Below, in pieces: positions 1 to 7,305 of a stretch of 64,000 nt of DNA. Within the stretch, counting starts at the first letter, position 1; each line of letters starts with the position of its first letter. The notes under the pieces were generated by a model. It worked only from the letters and a program-made list of their open reading frames with translations, was not told the DNA's origin and made no database searches. This DNA comes from Vibrio zhugei (lineage in GTDB: Bacteria > Pseudomonadota > Gammaproteobacteria > Enterobacterales > Vibrionaceae): the NCBI RefSeq assembly GCF_003716875.1, contig NZ_CP033078.1:1302001-1366000 (forward strand). The letters run 5' to 3'. A program made the translations under genes and the position numbers.

Positions 1-920
1 AGGCCTTTAATCGCTGGTTTGATCTAACGAGTGACGGCAATCGTTTTAGCCAAACAGTGATGACACTTGAAAACCGTTTATTGATTGGCCTTACGGGCAA
101 TGGCGCATTAGAAACCGGCTGCAGTTTAAGCCGGAATTACGGCATGCCCTATATCCCCGGCGCCAGTGTCAAAGGTGTGGTTAGGGCGTGGGCAAAGAAA
201 AATTTAACAGGCTCTACAAAAGCCATCGAACAGTTATTTGGCACCTATGACAGCGACCAGCCTGATCGAGTTTCAGGCACTGTGATATTTCATGACGCAT
301 GGTGGGTTCCACTAGAAAGTACGAAGCCGTTTGTACTGGATGTCGTCACTACCCATCATCAAGCCTATTACAACGGTAATCAAACCGAACCTTCGGATAA
401 AGACAGCCCAGTCCCCAATCACTTACTCACCGTGCGAGGGAGTTTTTTGTTTGTTATCGAAGGCGATCCCGAGCACGTTAAACTGTGTCAGACAATGCTT
501 ACCAAAGCCTTGCAAGATAATGGCATCGGCGCGAAAACAGCGGCGGGATATGGATATATGGGAATGAATCAGCAGCTGCACGATGAACTGCAAAAAGAAG
601 CTGAACTAAGATTACCCCCTGAAGTACGTGAAAAACGAGAATTGGAAGCAATACAACGTCAGCAGCGAGCCGAAAACGCTAAAACCGTGGAAGACGTTTG
701 CAAAGAGCTACAAAAGCAATATAAGACGCAAAGTGATAATGAACAATACCGTGATAAATTGGAAGAGCGTATTGATTACGCTATTCAGAGCTGGGGCATG
801 GAAGATCGTTTATCGCTAGCTAAATGCTTAAATGATATAGGTTACATTCCAAAGAATAAGAAAAATAAAAATCATGGGATAAGAAAAGCCCGATTAAAAC
901 AATTACGAGGTGAAAAATAA
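1..920 (+). CDS. cmr6: Type III-B CRISPR RAMP protein Cmr6 (5' end cut by window edge)
   Basis: Cmr6 is the Cas7-family subunit at the end of the type III-B (Cmr) effector filament, which binds crRNA and target RNA. The frame is open from base 3 and stays open through the apparent GTG/ATG starts at 57/60, so those are internal and the true start lies before the window. The visible N-terminal part has the family pattern: a Phe-x-Arg-Trp segment, RLLIGLTGNGALETG, then YIPGASVKG about residues 35-45 after position 57, and a Gly-rich loop GIGAKTAAGYGYMG near the end of the RAMP fold. A charged, probably helical tail of about 100 residues follows. The stop codon overlaps the next start by 1 nt, implying translational coupling. 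Assignment to Cmr6 rather than another RAMP rests on these motifs alone. Confidence 0.85.
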   Translation, partial: AFNRWFDLTSDGNRFSQTVMTLENRLLIGLTGNGALETGCSLSRNYGMPYIPGASVKGVVRAWAKKNLTGSTKAIEQLFGTYDSDQPDRVSGTVIFHDAWWVPLESTKPFVLDVVTTHHQAYYNGNQTEPSDKDSPVPNHLLTVRGSFLFVIEGDPEHVKLCQTMLTKALQDNGIGAKTAAGYGYMGMNQQLHDELQKEAELRLPPEVREKRELEAIQRQQRAENAKTVEDVCKELQKQYKTQSDNEQYRDKLEERIDYAIQSWGMEDRLSLAKCLNDIGYIPKNKKNKNHGIRKARLKQLRGEK

Positions 921-1717
921 TGGCTTTCAAACGAACTGGGCTTTTTTGGTTCATTGTATTTCTAATTCCAGTATTCGCCATTATTTTAGCTGGGATATGC
1001 GGCAATGAAATCGGTATTTACTCGATTGGTGACAAGGCTAGATTGTATATTGAAGGTAGCTTTATTTACAGCCTTGTCGTTTCAGTCTCAACCAGTTTGT
1101 TGGCGGCGGGGGTTGTGTATCTGTTTATTGATAAAAAATTACGAGAGCTATTGTCTCACGATGAAGTGATTACGGTCGTTTTAAAAACCAAGCACGGTGA
1201 TACCAAAGAATGTCCACCGATAAGCCGTAAAGACTTTTGTCGCCAAGAGGTGTTGGGTTATTTAGGAATGCTGGGCGGATCGGAGCGATTTTCATTGAAT
1301 TATATGAAAAAGAAAGAGTTTGGAAAGCGCATCCTCGAAATACAGCGGGGAAAAGGGAATGATGTACTAACCATAGCGTGTACAGATGAGGAGTTTAAGC
1401 AATTTGATCCTGACTACCTTGAGAATGATGATATAACGGTTGTTTTGCAATCTGATTCGAGTCCGGATAATAAAGTGACCTGTCCGGCCATACCAAGAAA
1501 AAACTTTTGCCGTAGCGAAGTACTTGCTTATATACAAATGGTCAGTAAAAACAAGTGCACTGAGACACAAGGTTTTGATATCGCCAGTCTTAAAACCCCA
1601 AAATTTGGCAAAGACCTATTGAAAGTGACGAAAACCAAAGGCCAGCAAAAATTTATCGTTGATTGTACTGATAAAGAAATGGAGCAATTTGATGATTGTT
1701 GCATGAAAGAGAAGTAG
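920..1717 (+). CDS. Unrecognised membrane protein with duplicated three-cysteine domain, in Cmr operon
   Basis: I do not recognise this 265-residue protein. Two hydrophobic segments (about residues 7-27 and 48-69) form an N-terminal hairpin in the membrane. The rest is two tandem copies of one domain, about residues 80-162 and 169-258. Each copy starts with ITVVL, has Cys-Pro-x-Ile-x-Arg-Lys-x-Phe-Cys-Arg-x-Glu-Val-Leu (Cys98/107 and 188/197), then Phe-Gly-Lys, and ends in a Cys-Thr-Asp motif (Cys154 and 249) before Gln-Phe-Asp. With short loops on the far side, both copies should be cytoplasmic. The ATG overlaps the cmr6 stop by 1 nt, and the CRISPR leader follows at once. There is no visible CARF, HEPN, nuclease or protease motif. 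By position it is a candidate type III accessory effector or sensor; that role is inference. Confidence 0.8.
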   Translation: MAFKRTGLFWFIVFLIPVFAIILAGICGNEIGIYSIGDKARLYIEGSFIYSLVVSVSTSLLAAGVVYLFIDKKLRELLSHDEVITVVLKTKHGDTKECPPISRKDFCRQEVLGYLGMLGGSERFSLNYMKKKEFGKRILEIQRGKGNDVLTIACTDEEFKQFDPDYLENDDITVVLQSDSSPDNKVTCPAIPRKNFCRSEVLAYIQMVSKNKCTETQGFDIASLKTPKFGKDLLKVTKTKGQQKFIVDCTDKEMEQFDDCCMKEK

Positions 1718-1965
1718 CCGCATAGGTTGCTTCTGAGCATAGCTGTGGTTCTATATAGATTTCCCCACGAGAAACAATGTACTCGGTGCATCATGCAAGC
1801 AAAGGGGAGGCGGTGATTTTGATATCAACCATCTGACCCTTTATTTTTCGCTGTTTTAACCCATTAATAAAAACAATAACTTAGAAGTGGCTCTGAAAAA
1901 AGGGTAAAAAGAGGGTATTTGAGTTAAGTCCTTGGTCTTACGTTGCTTTGTGCTATATTGGTCTA
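1718..1965 (+). promoter_or_regulatory. CRISPR leader, I-F-like, with candidate promoter
   Basis: This A/T-rich non-coding stretch lies between the membrane-protein gene and the first repeat. It contains ACCCTTT (1836-1842), TTTTAACCCATTAAT just after it, and the inverted AAAGGGT (1899-1905), a pattern resembling type I-F leaders as I remember them. A possible sigma70 promoter, TTGGTC (1932-1937), 16 bp, TATATT (1954-1959), would start transcription at about the first repeat. Its place next to the most uniform repeats, with the degenerate repeats at the other end, fits a leader. Confidence 0.6.
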
Positions 1966-3132
1966 GTTCACCGCCGTATAGGCGGCTTAGAAACATACTA
2001 GTTACCCTCTACATCGAGACGGTGCGTTCACCGCCGTATAGGCGGCTTAGAAACACGAAAATCAGCATGTGGCCCGGCTCGGTGAGTTCACCGCCGTATA
2101 GGCGGCTTAGAAAGGGAAGCAGTTGCGCCTGGATGCCGACAAGGAGTTCACCGCCGTATAGGCGGCTTAGAAAAGCCCGGCCGGATTCGCGCTCGACCTC
2201 CTTGTGTTCACCGCCGTATAGGCGGCTTAGAAATGGTGCAGCTCTTCCCAGGTCTTAGCTGTCTTGTTCACCGCCGTATAGGCGGCTTAGAAAGATACCA
2301 ACTACCATATTTTCTGGAATAGTATGTTCACCGCCGTATAGGCGGCTTAGAAAGACAAGGGCGATTTACTCGTGCTGCTGATGGTGTTCACCGCCGTATA
2401 GGCGGCTTAGAAAATTTGCGCGAAGGGCGACGCGGCACATTTCGAGTTCACCGCCGTATAGGCGGCTTAGAAACACTCCGGCCAACGGCACGCCAATCCA
2501 ATACTGTTCACCGCCGTATAGGCGGCTTAGAAAATATTCGACAAAGGTTATTGCAGATCGAATGCGTTCACCGCCGTATAGGCGGCTTAGAAAGAAATAA
2601 GTTGTTAGCTGCTCCCGAATAATATGTTCACCGCCGTATGGGCGGCTTAGAAAGCCAACCTCTTGACCAGCGTATCTCACTGATGGTTCACCGCCGTATA
2701 GGCGGCTTAGAAATGGTGCTGCTTCTCTACGGCCTTACGGTCGCGGTTCACCGCCGTATAGGCGGCTTAGAAATTGACCGGGCGTTAAATTCAATTTCCC
2801 TTAGGTTCACCGCCGTATAGGCGGCTTAGAAAAAAGTCAAGCTAAATTTGTATTAAAGCTAAACGTTCACCGCCGTATAGGCGGCTTAGAAACAGGGTCG
2901 GCGGGGTGTCGATAACGCAGTAATGTTCACCGCCGTATAGGCGGCTTAGAAAATTTATATTAATGCAGTTACAAAACTCTTGGTGTTCACCGCCGTATAG
3001 GCGGCTTAGAAACATAAACCGTTTTATGTGTAAGGTTAAGTTTTGTTCACTGCCGCACAGGCAGCTTAGAAACCCGACCTCTAGGTTATGAGCCTTGCGA
3101 GATAGTTCACTGCCGAGTAGGCAGCTTGGTGA
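1966..3132 (+). CRISPR. CRISPR array, 20 repeats / 19 spacers, type I-F-like repeat
   Basis: Repeats of 28 bp begin at 1966 and recur every 60 bp. The period is broken once, by a 31-bp spacer at 2774-2804; all other spacers are 32 bp. Repeat layout: GTTCA, stem CCGCC, loop GTATA, stem GGCGG, tail CTTAGAAA. The repeat at 2626 has loop GTATG. The last two differ: 3045 has stems CTGCC/GGCAG with loop GCACA, and 3105 has the same stems, loop GAGTA and a decayed tail CTTGGTGA. The hairpin followed by an 8-nt CTTAGAAA handle is the signature of Cas6f (Csy4) processing in type I-F. No cas6f, cas1 or I-F effector gene lies downstream before rplY. Spacers range from GC-rich to AT-rich, so they probably come from several sources. 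Confidence 0.97.
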
Positions 3133-3187
3133 GAGATGAGAAAAGGAGCGGGTGGGGTTATATTGGTTTGGTTTGCTCTAAAACAGT

Positions 3188-3218
3188 GAAACCCCGATGT
3201 TGGTAGCATCGGGGTTTC
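3188..3218 (-). terminator. Hairpin terminator behind rplY
   Basis: A perfect 12-bp stem (GAAACCCCGATG / CATCGGGGTTTC) with a 7-nt loop lies 90 bp beyond the rplY stop and just after the CRISPR array. It probably ends rplY transcripts and may also block array read-through. The U-tract is weak on both strands. Confidence 0.6.
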
Positions 3219-3307
3219 GAATTTTCTGTGATATCTCGGGTGGTAAAACCGAACATCAACTATATGCAAAAGGCTGGAGGTAATCCGAAGAATTCCTGGT
3301 AAGGGAA

Positions 3308-3586
3308 TTAGATACGGATGAAGTCCATGTGTTCAACTTTTGGCTTGAACGCGTGACGTTGAACGTCTTGAGGCTTAACCTTCACTTCTTTACCGTCAAT
3401 CACAAGAGTGATTGCTTCGTAGAATTCAGGCTTGTCCATTTGGTTAAGAACGTCATCGTGGTTCAAAACGATTGATACAGGCGCTTCTTCACCACCGTAT
3501 ACGATAGCAGGGAAGTTGCCAGCGAGACGTAGGCGGCGGCTCGCACCTTTACCTAGCTCAGTACGTACTACTGCTTCAAATTTCAT
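3308..3586 (-). CDS. rplY: 50S ribosomal protein L25
   Basis: L25 binds 5S rRNA in the large ribosomal subunit. The 92-residue product starts [20 protein letters not shown], the usual L25 opening, and ends [10 protein letters not shown]. coli L25 is of similar length. I chose the ATG at 3586 because it matches the family N-terminus and has GAGAG upstream; the frame extends 5 codons further only to a TTG. It stands alone, convergent with the CRISPR array. In V. cholerae rplY also sits next to the kinase/regulator pair found here, so the CRISPR locus seems to abut conserved backbone at this point. Confidence 0.95.
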   Translation of the reverse strand: MKFEAVVRTELGKGASRRLRLAGNFPAIVYGGEEAPVSIVLNHDDVLNQMDKPEFYEAITLVIDGKEVKVKPQDVQRHAFKPKVEHMDFIRI

Positions 3587-3873
3587 AGTATTTACTCTCA
3601 AAATAGTAAAAAAACATCACGTGTGCATGCGACCTTGCACTCCGTGGTACATCGCGGTTACAGAGAAAACTGCAACAAAGCGAGCGCGGATACTATCATT
3701 ACTCCCACGGTAGAGCAACAGAAAAAATGGAACATGCTGAGTTTTCAAGACAATACGCGTTTGCATACGTCTTTAGGAGTATGAATGGAATGTGAATGAC
3801 GGGCTCATTCTTCGTTCAGTTGGGCTTTGTTAGTGTAATCATCAACGTGGCGCAACCAACAAGGATAAGCCTT

Positions 3874-4614
3874 ATGAAACCAATCAGTATCGTGATCATT
3901 ACGTTGAATGAGCAAAAACGCATTAGTCGTTTGTTAAGTGATTTAGTCGTTCAGAATTATCGTAATTTTGAAGTGATCGTCGTCGATTCAGCCAGTGACG
4001 ATTTAACCGTGAAGATTGCCAATACGTATGCGCCTCATCTGCCAAATTTACGTGTGCATACTATGAAAAAACGGGGTGTCAGTTTGGGCCGTAATACCGG
4101 TGCAACATTGGCCCAGTATGATAGATTATTATTTTTAGACGCCGATACGCGTCTAGAGCCGGATTTTTTGGCGAGCGCGATGAAAGATTTGGATAAGCGC
4201 AACTTGGATGTGGCTGGCGTGTACCGAAACGTGAATAAAGCGCCACTCAAATACAAAGCCGGCTATGGCGTGTTTAATGCGGGATTGTTCCTCAGTCAGT
4301 TCTTTTTCCCGACTGCAGTAGGCGCTTGTTTGTTCTCGACAAAGCAAACGCATCTCGACATTGGTGGCTTTGATGAGGAGATAGAGTTATGTGAAGACTG
4401 TGATTATGCCAGACGTGCATCGAAAGTGTCCCGTTATAGAATGCTTTCTCACACGATTTCCTTTGAGTTTGATCCGAGGCGTCTAATTTAGGACGGGTAT
4501 TTATCCACCGGGGCGTTGTATCTACGAGCGAATATCCGTCGCTTAATTTTGGGCGAGATGCATAACCGTGAAATTCCGTATCCCTTTGGGCATTACAGCG
4601 AGCAATCTCGTTAA
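3874..4614 (+). pseudogene. Family 2 glycosyltransferase interrupted by an in-frame amber codon
   Basis: A GT-A fold glycosyltransferase: ISIVIITLNEQKRI nucleotide-binding start, a DSAS motif, and the metal-binding LFLDADTRLEPDF segment near residue 90. Start ATG 3874 follows AAGGATA at good spacing. The frame stops at TAG 4489-4491 after 205 residues, but the same frame then continues 40 residues (DGYLSTGALYLRANIRRL and on, ending GHYSEQSR) to TAA 4612-4614. The continuation reads like genuine protein, so a CAG-to-TAG change in an ancestral 246-residue gene is likely. The catalytic domain is complete before the stop, so a shortened active enzyme, amber read-through or a dead gene are all possible. 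A terminator follows at 4701. Confidence 0.7.
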
Positions 4615-4700
4615 CCTAGAATTCGCTTTAGTCCTCACATAAAGAGAGTGAGTCTTCTCTTTAGGTTGTCCACAAAAACGTGATGACGTTATGCGAATAA

Positions 4701-4732
4701 ACCTCGAACACCGCCAGTGTTCGAGGTTTTTT
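4701..4732 (+). terminator. Intrinsic terminator
   Basis: An 11-bp stem ACCTCGAACAC / GTGTTCGAGGT, loop CGCCA, then six T. It ends the glycosyltransferase transcript and lies between convergent genes. Confidence 0.9.
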
Positions 4733-4770
4733 ATGGCGATAAGGCGTAGCGCCATAGGAAGTGGGGAAGG

Positions 4771-6138
4771 TTAACTAGGAAGCGTGGTCGCCGCGGCTAT
4801 TTTAAAACGTAAGCACGCTTTAAGGCCGCCCAAATGACCCGGCTCTAAGCGCAGTTCGCCACGATAGCTGTGCGCCATTTCACTCACAATGTTTAAGCCA
4901 AGCCCCGTTCCGGGGGTGGTTTCATCCAAACGTACGCCACGCTGCACGGCTTGCTTCATAAGGGCTGGCTCAATACCGCTCCCATTATCTTCAATACACA
5001 AGTCAATCCAACCGTCGTGCTCATTCTCGGTATAGACTCGAATTAATGACGTCGACCATTTGTACGCATTCTCTAACAGATTGCCTGCCATTTCGTCGAA
5101 GTCTGAGCCTTCCACTGCAATGTACAAATCGGAATCGAGTTCGTTGACCAAGGTGATATCGCGTGTAACGTACACTTTATCAAATGCCATGGCGATGGCA
5201 TCCACCCTTGAGCACGGGTTTGTTCTTACCGACAAGATATTGCTAGACCCTGCCATGCGTGCACGGCCTAGGTGATAATCAATTTGCGCCTGAATTTGCT
5301 TGAGTGGTTCGGCTAACCGAGCACTGTCCTCTGGGTTGAGTTGTGCGACGTCGTTTTTGAGTACCGATAGTGGCGTTTTTAACGCGTGGGACAGATTGCC
5401 TGATTGGTTTCTCGCTCTTTCCAATAACTCTTGATAATGGAACAGCAGGGCATTTAAGTCATCCGCTAGGGGGGACACTTCCTGAGGGTAGCGATTGTTG
5501 AGTGAAGATTGTTCGCCATTGCGCAATGCGGCGAGCTCACGCTGCATGCGTTTTAACGGCAGTAATGACCAAGACACTTGAATGCTGACAAACAGCAATA
5601 TGCCAAAAAACAGCAGGCCAAGAATGGTCCAAAGCTGACCCATAATCTGTTGTAAGGTGCTTTGCATCGGCGCTTGATCGATACCCACCGTGATATGAAT
5701 GCCATGGGCGACGTTGGGCAAATAAATGGTCCGGCTGAGTGTCAAAAGCGGTTCACCTCTCGCACCTTTGACCACTGGTTTGAGCCCTGACGTATCGGTA
5801 CGCAGCGTTTTATCCCACAGAGAGCGCGAGCGCAGTTGGTCTTTATTCAGGCTGACCGACCAATAATAGCCGCTGTACGGCTGACTATAGCGAGGATCGG
5901 ACAAGCGATGAGATAACAGCAAATTGCCTTGTTTGTCGGTATTGAGGTTGGCGGTGATCTCATCTAATGCTAAGCGCATTTGATCTTGGGTGCTTTCGAC
6001 CAAATAGTTTTTCACCAGCGACGGGATCAAGTATCCCGCGGAGACCACCATGATACTGACCCAAAGTGTCGCGGCCCATAAAAAGCGGCTTTTTAAACTG
6101 AGTTGCGTTTTATGCCCGTCAGCGTGTTTATTCGGCAT
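4771..6138 (-). CDS. dbfS: Sensor histidine kinase, PhoQ-like (DbfS-type by synteny)
   Basis: A 455-residue inner-membrane kinase. A first membrane helix (about residues 20-45) and a second (about 170-195) flank a periplasmic sensor of about 120 residues. Then come HAMP, the phospho-acceptor H-box NLSHALKTPLSVLKND, N-box NLLENAYKW, and ATP-binding DNGSG and GTGLGL motifs, so it should be active. It overlaps the response regulator by 11 nt and is last in a PepSY-regulator-kinase operon. In V. cholerae the pair beside rplY is, as I recall, DbfS/DbfR, which controls biofilm dispersal; the symbol here rests on that neighbourhood and the architecture, not on an alignment. Another PhoQ/QseC-like kinase is the alternative. 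Confidence 0.85.
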   Translation of the reverse strand: MPNKHADGHKTQLSLKSRFLWAATLWVSIMVVSAGYLIPSLVKNYLVESTQDQMRLALDEITANLNTDKQGNLLLSHRLSDPRYSQPYSGYYWSVSLNKDQLRSRSLWDKTLRTDTSGLKPVVKGARGEPLLTLSRTIYLPNVAHGIHITVGIDQAPMQSTLQQIMGQLWTILGLLFFGILLFVSIQVSWSLLPLKRMQRELAALRNGEQSSLNNRYPQEVSPLADDLNALLFHYQELLERARNQSGNLSHALKTPLSVLKNDVAQLNPEDSARLAEPLKQIQAQIDYHLGRARMAGSSNILSVRTNPCSRVDAIAMAFDKVYVTRDITLVNELDSDLYIAVEGSDFDEMAGNLLENAYKWSTSLIRVYTENEHDGWIDLCIEDNGSGIEPALMKQAVQRGVRLDETTPGTGLGLNIVSEMAHSYRGELRLEPGHLGGLKACLRFKIAAATTLPS

Positions 6139-6787
6139 GCAGTTGGTAACCTAAACCACGGACGGTTTTAATGATGTTGGGGGCAATTTTACGGCGTATA
6201 CGGCCGATGAACACTTCAATGGTGTTGGAGTCACGGTCGAAGTCTTGTTTATAAATGTGTTCGACTAACTCGGTGCGTGAGATGACTTTATCGGCGTTAT
6301 GCATGAAGTAGGCAATGACCTTATACTCGAGCGCTGTTAAACTGACCGGCGTGCCTTTCCACATCACTTTCGAGCTGCGAGTATCGAGACTGAGATCGCC
6401 AACTTGGAGAATAGGAGACGCGTTGCCAGAGGCCCGGCGCAGCTGAGCGCGAATGCGCGCGATAAGCTCGACCACTTCGAAAGGTTTGGTTAAGTAATCA
6501 TCCGCGCCTGCATTCAGGCCTTCTACTCGTTGAGTAAGGTTATCGCGTGCACTGAGCACCACGACGGGGGTGTTAATGTTTTCATCGCGCATGCTTTTGA
6601 GTACGGTTAAACCATCGAGCTTAGGTAAGCCTAAATCCAATACGATCACGTCCCATTCTTCAGACGTGGCACGGTACAAGGCATCCACGCCATCTTGTGA
6701 CAGCTCTGGCACCCAATCGTGATTTTCGAGGGTTTCGATAATTTGTTGGCCTAGGCGAACATCGTCTTCGACAACGAGTATTTTCAT
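6128..6787 (-). CDS. dbfR: OmpR/PhoP-family response regulator (DbfR-type by synteny)
   Basis: A 219-residue two-domain regulator. The receiver domain (1-115) has the acidic pocket VVEDD, the phospho-acceptor Asp in VIVLDLGLP (near residue 51), a Ser/Thr switch at LSAR and Lys in YLTKPF. A winged-helix OmpR-type DNA-binding domain (about 125-219) contains SLTALEYKVIAYF and the recognition-helix region DRDSNTIEVFIGRIRRKI. It is translated just before and overlaps the kinase, so they form a pair. Upstream, 15 bp away, is the PepSY gene of the same operon. The Dbf name is by conserved position next to rplY; the family assignment is firm. Confidence 0.9.
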   Translation of the reverse strand: MKILVVEDDVRLGQQIIETLENHDWVPELSQDGVDALYRATSEEWDVIVLDLGLPKLDGLTVLKSMRDENINTPVVVLSARDNLTQRVEGLNAGADDYLTKPFEVVELIARIRAQLRRASGNASPILQVGDLSLDTRSSKVMWKGTPVSLTALEYKVIAYFMHNADKVISRTELVEHIYKQDFDRDSNTIEVFIGRIRRKIAPNIIKTVRGLGYQLHAE

Positions 6788-6802
6788 GATTTTCCACTGT
6801 GT

Positions 6803-7192
6803 TTATTTAAGTACGGCTGTAACATCCCGTCCACGAATGGCCGTCATATTCAATGATTTTGCATTATAGCTGACGCTATACACGGTGTTTTGATAGACCA
6901 GTCTGAGATTGTACACCCATTGGTTATTGTTTTTATTGAGTTCAACCTTGATGACGCGTCCATGTAATTGTTGATCGACTTTGGCATACAGGGCCGAAAA
7001 CGGATGGATGTCACCATCATGCACCGCTTGATAGACTTGTTGCTGATCGTCGGCGATCTCGACTTGTGTGCCATTTGGCGCATCATACATATCGGTTGCG
7101 GGCGAAGGAAAGTGATCATTGGCCCACGCCGGTAGTGTGACCCCAAGGAGTATTGCTGGCCATAGACACATTTTTAACTGATTCATCCGCAT
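6803..7192 (-). CDS. Small periplasmic PepSY-type protein, first gene of the two-component operon
   Basis: A 129-residue secreted protein: cationic start, hydrophobic core, probable cleavage after AWA (about residue 22). The C-terminal half (HGRVIKVELNKNNNQWVYNLRLVY, split here only by its own motif order) has the beta pattern of PepSY-like domains found beside PmrAB/QseBC-type kinases. I chose ATG 7192, which has AAAGGG 9 nt upstream; a GTG at 7201 is possible but too close to that site. By position it probably modulates the kinase sensor in the periplasm. I recall a small periplasmic gene (dbfQ) heading the homologous V. cholerae operon, but cannot confirm identity. Confidence 0.75.
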   Translation of the reverse strand: MRMNQLKMCLWPAILLGVTLPAWANDHFPSPATDMYDAPNGTQVEIADDQQQVYQAVHDGDIHPFSALYAKVDQQLHGRVIKVELNKNNNQWVYNLRLVYQNTVYSVSYNAKSLNMTAIRGRDVTAVLK

Positions 7193-7305
7193 AGTGAACA
7201 CCCTTTTTATCTCTGGTGGTCACGGTAAGGGTATCAAGCCATCCCTCACCGCAATTCTACCACCAGTTTGTACATGAATGTCTATAGTAACGGAGCGAAG
7301 ATGAA

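Noticed and set aside
57..60. GTG/ATG as the start of the Cmr6 gene
   Set aside because: The same frame is open to base 3 with family-like residues (Phe-Asn-Arg-Trp), so the gene begins before the window.
1932..2820. Open frames across the CRISPR array with repeated SSPPYRRLR, SRLYGGE and VHRRIGGLE peptides
   Set aside because: They are translations of the 28-bp repeats; spacing and identity show an array, not proteins.
2985..3132. The last two repeats as a second, separate array
   Set aside because: The 60-bp period continues without a gap, so they are the worn end of the same array.
6128..6787. Naming the regulator CarR/VprA
   Set aside because: The sequence family fits, but position beside rplY and radD matches the other V. 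cholerae pair (DbfR/DbfS); CarRS lies elsewhere in that genome as I recall.
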